NCBI GenBank assembly: GCA_019753105.1
Contig: JAIELJ010000012.1
Span: 248,001 to 312,000 of the forward strand
From: Hyphomonadaceae bacterium
Lineage (GTDB): Bacteria > Pseudomonadota > Alphaproteobacteria > Caulobacterales > Aquidulcibacteraceae
DNA: 64,000 bases
Direction of reading: 5' to 3'
Position 1 is the first letter of the stretch. Each line of letters opens with the position of its first letter. A program made the position numbers and the translations under genes. The notes beneath the pieces are model-generated. The model saw nothing but the letters and a program-made list of their open reading frames with translations, made no database searches and was not told the DNA's origin. This document shows positions 59,495 through 64,000 of this stretch, one piece after another.

Positions 59495-60152
59495 GCCTGA
59501 TTGCAGCGGCGATGGCGCCAACGCCGGCAATCGCCGGCGCTTGGGTCGCGCCTGAGCAGCAGTTCATCACGACCTCGTTTTACGGCGAGCTTGAGGATGA
59601 GACCGCATTCGAGGCCTCCATCTATAACGAGCGGCCGATTGAGCCCGAAACCAGCGTCGTCGCCACCACGTGGTTCACGCGCGACATAACCCAGCAGAGC
59701 ACCTTCCGCGGCGAGGCTTCTGTTGGATTGAAGCAGCAAATTTTCGAGAATGACGACTGGTAGTCGCGGCGCAGGGCTCGGCTTTGTGGCAATCCGAGCC
59801 AGGTCCAGACTGCGGAGAAGCCGGCGGCGAGCTACGGGTCTTGGCCGGCCGTAGCCTAAGCGAGCGTACGTTTCTCAATACCGAGGTAGCGCTTCGTGAA
59901 TATGGCGGCAGCTGCGGCGCCACCCGATTTGATGTCACAGCTGGCTGGCGGCCCAATTCGCGCTGGCTCGCGCTCGGCCAAGTCTTTTACGACGCGCCCG
60001 ACCAGGGCGAGGAGGTGATCCGCGCCCAAGTGACGCTGGTCAGGTTCCTGAATAGCGGCCGGGGCATCCAAATTGGGGTCAGGAGCCGTATAGATGGCGA
60101 CGCCGAAGAGGTGATGCTTGTGCTAGGCTCGTGGGGCCGCCGTGGCGATTGA
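59440..60152 (+). pseudogene. Exported outer-membrane-type protein, broken by one frameshift
   Basis: Two reading frames form one product. Frame one (59440-59763) starts with a signal peptide (SLIAAAMAPTPAIAGA) and ends DDW then TAG; frame two (from 59763) continues VAAQGSALWQSEPG and on to 60152. Inserting one G at tgg(g)tagtc near 59760 restores DDWVVAAQGSALW without gap. The restored product of about 237 aa has alternating beta-strand patterns (FDVTAGWRPNSRWLALGQVF). It may be a true pseudogene or a base-call error. It lies upstream of the RND genes. Confidence 0.75.
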
Positions 60153-60173
60153 TCGACCTATTTGATCGATAGG
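60149..60173. promoter_or_regulatory. Possible operator ahead of RND adaptor
   Basis: Two direct copies of ttgatcga (60149-60156, 60162-60169) and an inverted pair cctat / atagg (60157-60161, 60169-60173) lie 62 bases before the adaptor start. This could be the operator of a pump regulator, but no such regulator gene is in the window. Confidence 0.3.
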
Positions 60174-60234
60174 CGGTGGACTTCGCGACAGTCACGACAC
60201 AAATCGGCAAAACATTTTCTGTAGGGTCCGCTAC

Positions 60235-61389
60235 ATGTTGGGGTTATTCAAGCGCTATGGCTTTGCGGCAGTCGTGGCCGTCGGCCTCGGCCTGATGACC
60301 TTCGTCGTGCTCGGTAAGACGGTATGGGATGGTGTCGGAAGCGCCGTCGCGACCGCCTCCTCGCCAGGTGGAGGGCGTCCCGGCGGCGGCGGTGGGCCTG
60401 GCGGTCCGGCGCCGCAGGTGGTCGCGGCGCAGGTCGCCATGCACACGTTTAACGATGGTCTCCGCGCGATCGGCACGGCCCAGGCGCGTGAGAGCATCGT
60501 GCTGACGCCGAAGGTGGCCGACACGATCCGCATAATCCGCTTCGACAGCGGTGACCGCGTTCAGCGCGGGCAAGTGCTGGTGGAGATGTCCAGCGTCGAG
60601 CAGGCCGCTGATCTTGCCGAAGTGCGCGCAGCCAACGAAGCGGCGCAGGAAGAGCTCCGCCGCACACAAGAATTGTTCGACCGCGGGTTCGCTAGCCAAG
60701 CGCGCCTCGACACCGTTCGCGCCTCTGCTGAGGCGTCAGCCGCTCGCTTGAACGCCGGCGGCTCGCGCATCGCTGACCGCACAATTCGCGCGCCGTTTGC
60801 TGGCGTCGTTGGCCTGCGCACGGCCAGCCCAGGCCAGTACATGCGCCCTGGTGAGCAGATCGGCACGCTGGACGACATATCCGAAATCAAGCTCGATTTT
60901 GACGTGCCCGAAACACAGATCGCGCGCCTTGCGCAGGGCGTGGAGATCGTCGCCAACACCGCCGCCTATCCAGACCGCACCTTCAATGGCACGATCGCCG
61001 ACATAGACAGCCGCGTCGATCCGACGACGCGGACGGTACGTGTCCGAGCAATTCTGCCGAATACTGATGAGGCGCTCCGCCCTGGCATGTTGCTCACGGT
61101 GGAAGTGCGTTCCAACCCGCGACAAGGCTTGGCCATCCCGGAAATGGCGATCCTTGATCAGGCGGACGGCGCTTATGTCTATCGCGTCGTCGCGCGCGAA
61201 GGCGGACAAGCGGTCGAGCTTGTGCGCATCTCGACCGGCCAACGCTCTGACGGCATGGCCGAAGTGCTGAGCGGCCTGGAGGCCGGCAATCAGGTGATTA
61301 CGGAAGGCGTGCAAAGCGTCCGGCCCGGTCAGCCCATACAGGTTGGCGCGCCATCGGCCGAAGCGCTCCCTCTGCGGCCGCGCGGGTAA
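60235..61389 (+). CDS. RND efflux pump periplasmic adaptor (membrane-fusion) subunit
   Basis: A 384-aa MFP of the AcrA/MdtA type. It starts with a signal anchor (residues 8-28), a Gly/Pro-rich linker (45-65), then the lipoyl half (IIRFDSGDRVQRGQVLVEMS), a short alpha-hairpin (about 120-170), RAPFAGVVGLRTASPGQYMR, a beta-barrel part (LRPGMLLTVEVRSNPRQGLA) and a proximal domain. It links the pump to an outer-membrane channel. No TolC-like gene is seen. It is seven bases before the pump gene. Confidence 0.95.
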   Translation: MLGLFKRYGFAAVVAVGLGLMTFVVLGKTVWDGVGSAVATASSPGGGRPGGGGGPGGPAPQVVAAQVAMHTFNDGLRAIGTAQARESIVLTPKVADTIRIIRFDSGDRVQRGQVLVEMSSVEQAADLAEVRAANEAAQEELRRTQELFDRGFASQARLDTVRASAEASAARLNAGGSRIADRTIRAPFAGVVGLRTASPGQYMRPGEQIGTLDDISEIKLDFDVPETQIARLAQGVEIVANTAAYPDRTFNGTIADIDSRVDPTTRTVRVRAILPNTDEALRPGMLLTVEVRSNPRQGLAIPEMAILDQADGAYVYRVVAREGGQAVELVRISTGQRSDGMAEVLSGLEAGNQVITEGVQSVRPGQPIQVGAPSAEALPLRPRG

Positions 61390-61395
61390 GGGCCA

Positions 61396-64000
61396 ATGAC
61401 GCTTTCGGATATCTCAGTTCGCCGTCCCGTGCTGGCGACGGTGATGTCGCTCGTCATCATTGCCTTTGGCGCCATCGCCCTCACAACGCTGCCGCTGCGC
61501 GAGCTGCCGGACGTCGATCGCCCGGTTGTCTCCGTGAACACGACCTATCCGGGCGCGTCAGCGCAGGTCGTTGAAAACCAGATTACCCGCCCGATCGAAG
61601 ATCAGCTTTCGGGCATCGACGGGATCGACGTCATCAACGCGACCAGCCGCGACGGCCGCTCGTCGGTGAACATCGAGTTCGATCTCAACCGCGATATCGA
61701 AGACGCCGCCAACGACGTTCGCAACGCTGTTGATCGCGCGCGCGGTCAATTGCCCGCCGATGTCGACGATCCGACGATCCGCAAAGCGGACGCAGACGCC
61801 GATCCGATCATCTGGTTCAGTCTGCAATCGACCACGCTCGATTCCACCGAGCTTACAGACTACGCCGAGCGCTACATCGTCGATCGTCTCTCGGTGTTGA
61901 ATGGCGTCGCAAGCATCACCGTGGGCGGCGGTTTCCGCCGCGCCTTGCGGATATGGCTCGATACAAACGCGTTAGCCGCGCGTGGGTTGACGGTGCAGGA
62001 CGTCGAGAACGCGCTGCGGGCCCAGAACGTCGAACTACCGGCGGGCTATGTTCAGAGCCAGGAACGCGACTATCAGGTTCGCGTCGCGCGCGCGTTTGAG
62101 ACGCCCGAAGACTTCGCCCGCATGCCGCTGCGCGGCGCCGGTGGCGAAGGCGATGTTGTCGTTCGTTTAGGCGATGTCGCGCGCGTTGAGATTGCGCCGG
62201 AAGAGACGCGACGCCTGTTCCGCGGCAACGGCAATCCGCAAGTCGGCTTGGGCATCGTGCGTCAGTCGACATCGAATGCCCTTGATGTCGGCCGCCTCGT
62301 GAAAGCCGAGATCGAGCGCATCCGGCCTGAACTGCCGGAAGGCACGGACATCATCCTCACCTACGACGCGACGCTCTTCATCGAGCGGGCGATCGAGCGC
62401 GTGGGTGCTGCGCTGCTGGAATCGACGGCGCTCGTTATTCTGGTGATCTTCCTGTTCCTTGGATCTTGGCGCGCGGCTTTTGTCCCGGCGGCAGTGATCC
62501 CAGTCTGCCTGGTCGGCGCTTTCCTGATCCTCTCGATGTTCGGGTTCTCGATTAACCTGCTCACGCTCTTGGCGTTGGTGCTGGCCATCGGCCTGGTTGT
62601 CGACGACTCGATTGTCGTTCTTGAGAACGTGCAAAGACGCGTCGATACGCTGGGCGAGCCGCCGCTCGTTGCGGCCGAACGCGGCACGCGCCAAGTGTTT
62701 TTCGCCATTATCGCCACGTCCGCGGTTCTGGTTGCAGTGTTTCTGCCGCTGCTGTTCGTCGGGGGGTATGTCGGCGCGCTCTTCGTTGAGCTTGCAGTGA
62801 CCGTCGCGGGCGTCGTCGTGATCTCGGCATTCGCCTCGCTGACACTTTCGCCGATGATGTGCTCGAAACTGGTCAAGCCAGTGAAGTCGAGCACGTGGCT
62901 GACCCGCACTGTCGATGGCGCGTTGGACGCGCTCCGCGCCTCCTATCGCGCTTCGCTTGAAGCTGCGCTCAACTTCAAGGCAGCGGTATTTGCCGTCTTT
63001 ATCGGCGTCATCGTGCTTGGCGGCGTGATCTTCACGCAATTGTCCTCGGAGCTGACGCCAGCAGAAGATCGGGGCAACCTCACCATCTTTGTGCAAGGCC
63101 CCGAGGGCGCCGGCTTCGAATACATGTCTCGCGTGATGGAGCAGGTCGAGCAGGTCCTGATGACATACGTCGAGAGCGGCGAGGCGCAACGCGTCATGGT
63201 CGTGTCGCCGGGCTTCGGCGACGCGGGGACGAGCCGCTTCTCAAGCGGCTTTGCGCGCGTGTTCTTGGCCAATTGGGAAGATCGTGAGCGCACGGGCGCA
63301 GAGATCGAAACAGAGATGAACCAGCGCCTCGGCGCCATTCCGGGCGCGACTGTTCGCGCACGCATGCAGAACCCCTTCCAGGGCGGCGGCGGTGGTGGTG
63401 GCGGCGCAGATGGCGCTTCAGTCGTTCTGCTCGGTTCGACCTACGAACAGTTGGTGCCGGTTGCGCAGCGCGTCGTCGAGCGCATGCGCCAGAGCCCGAA
63501 TTTCCAGCGTCCGCGCATGAATTATGAGCCCACCAGCCCGCGCGTGCTCGTCGATATCGATCGCGAGCGCGCTGCAGCGCTTGGCGTTTCGGTTCAAGCA
63601 ATTGGCCGCACGCTCGAAGCGACGATGGGCTCGCGGCGCGTGAACACGATCACCGATCGCGGCGAAGAATATTACGTCTATCTGCAGGCCGAGCGGGACG
63701 AGCGCTCGGACATTGCCGATCTCACCAACAAGTTCGTTCGCTCCGATCGCACCGGCGAAATGGTGCCGCTCTCGACCTTGGTCACGATCCGCACGGTCGG
63801 CGACACGGCCGAGCGCCGCCGCATGAACCGCCAAGCCGCGATCACGGTCTCTGCTTCCATCGCGGGCGACTACGCGATCGGCGATGCTTTGAACGAAGTC
63901 GAGCAGATCGCGCGCGAGGAGATCGGCGATCAGGCGATCTCGATCGACTACACAGGCGCCGCACGCCAGTTCAAGCAATCGACGGGCGCGATCGTCTTCG
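61396..64000 (+). CDS. RND efflux transporter permease, 3' end outside window
   Basis: About 868 codons of an AcrB/MexF-like inner-membrane pump, reading open to the window edge. It opens MTLSDISVRRPVLATVMSLV, contains the pore domain (TYPGASAQVVENQITRPIED), the TM4 acidic pair VLAIGLVVDDSIVVLEN (the two Asp used for proton relay), and the TM block SAFASLTLSPMMCSKL. A Gly-rich insert occurs near codon 665. It exports drugs, metals or lipids in exchange for protons. Substrate unknown; the short adaptor hairpin favours a MexF/HAE1-type pump. Confidence 0.95.
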   Translation, partial: MTLSDISVRRPVLATVMSLVIIAFGAIALTTLPLRELPDVDRPVVSVNTTYPGASAQVVENQITRPIEDQLSGIDGIDVINATSRDGRSSVNIEFDLNRDIEDAANDVRNAVDRARGQLPADVDDPTIRKADADADPIIWFSLQSTTLDSTELTDYAERYIVDRLSVLNGVASITVGGGFRRALRIWLDTNALAARGLTVQDVENALRAQNVELPAGYVQSQERDYQVRVARAFETPEDFARMPLRGAGGEGDVVVRLGDVARVEIAPEETRRLFRGNGNPQVGLGIVRQSTSNALDVGRLVKAEIERIRPELPEGTDIILTYDATLFIERAIERVGAALLESTALVILVIFLFLGSWRAAFVPAAVIPVCLVGAFLILSMFGFSINLLTLLALVLAIGLVVDDSIVVLENVQRRVDTLGEPPLVAAERGTRQVFFAIIATSAVLVAVFLPLLFVGGYVGALFVELAVTVAGVVVISAFASLTLSPMMCSKLVKPVKSSTWLTRTVDGALDALRASYRASLEAALNFKAAVFAVFIGVIVLGGVIFTQLSSELTPAEDRGNLTIFVQGPEGAGFEYMSRVMEQVEQVLMTYVESGEAQRVMVVSPGFGDAGTSRFSSGFARVFLANWEDRERTGAEIETEMNQRLGAIPGATVRARMQNPFQGGGGGGGGADGASVVLLGSTYEQLVPVAQRVVERMRQSPNFQRPRMNYEPTSPRVLVDIDRERAAALGVSVQAIGRTLEATMGSRRVNTITDRGEEYYVYLQAERDERSDIADLTNKFVRSDRTGEMVPLSTLVTIRTVGDTAERRRMNRQAAITVSASIAGDYAIGDALNEVEQIAREEIGDQAISIDYTGAARQFKQSTGAIVF

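Noticed and set aside
62167-63189. 340-aa minus-strand frame opposite the RND pump
   Set aside because: Charged low-complexity shadow; the plus strand encodes conserved AcrB-like motifs.
1-64000. Genomic island or prophage
   Set aside because: No integrase, transposase, phage gene or att-like repeat was seen, and the gene content is largely chromosomal housekeeping on both sides.

Overview
The window is a GC-rich, gene-dense stretch of an alphaproteobacterial chromosome, most likely from the Caulobacterales/Hyphomonadaceae neighbourhood. This is inferred from a PopZ-type polar organising protein upstream of valS, DUF2336, UrcA, DUF3137 and extensin-C family proteins, an aroQ-accB-accC operon, and a tRNA-His that lacks the usual G-1 and carries U72/A73 as in Caulobacter. 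I see no insertion sequence, integrase, phage gene, rRNA or CRISPR array, so it reads as core chromosome with a few accessory clusters. The species cannot be fixed from the sequence alone.

Layout. 0-2.1 kb: a coupled string of small stress/hygiene-type genes (two SRPBCC/AHSA1 paralogs, a DUF1801 protein, an AlkD-like DNA glycosylase, a VOC protein). 2.1-6.5 kb, minus strand: aroQ-accB-accC (shikimate pathway and fatty-acid initiation), two small lipoproteins and a TonB-C-like protein. 6.5-10.5 kb: thiS, an unknown 102-aa gene and thiG, all overlapping, followed by a TPR/GT41 O-GlcNAc-transferase-like protein. 10.5-20.2 kb: trmFO, two membrane proteins (one MATE exporter), an RNase-H-like unknown, a medium-chain reductase, gltX and an ECF sigma factor with a membrane partner. 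20.3-27.7 kb: an Atm1-like ABC exporter, a CrtI/PYROXD2-type oxidoreductase, and a 1248-aa serralysin-like RTX metalloprotease. 27.7-34.9 kb: tRNA-Asn and tRNA-Cys, two tandem extensin-C proteins, a PCM-like methyltransferase, popZ, valS and an epimerase.

35.0-44.3 kb: DUF3137, a CobW/WD40 coupled pair, AsmA, a transmembrane Ser/Thr kinase with an ECF sigma factor, and a double-UrcA protein. 44.3-52.1 kb: tRNA-Phe, a Tat-lipoprotein M48 protease, the divergent tRNA-His, then a co-directional run: CphA-type ATP-grasp ligase, FolC-like Mur ligase, patatin phospholipase, RyR-domain protein, ThiO-like oxidase and acyl-CoA dehydrogenase. 52.1-59.5 kb: PepSY protein, lytic transglycosylase, CoA-transferase, a signalling patch (DUF2336, degenerate EAL, Hpt), nadK and a class II aldolase. 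59.4 kb to the end: a frameshifted outer-membrane-type gene and an RND adaptor/pump pair that runs off the window.

The best candidates for undescribed biology are: (1) the CphA-like ATP-grasp coupled to a FolC-like ligase, possibly a two-enzyme amide-ligase pathway; (2) the patatin/RyR pair directly behind it; (3) the 102-aa gene translationally coupled between thiS and thiG. All three are hypotheses from domain content and gene overlap, not demonstrated functions.
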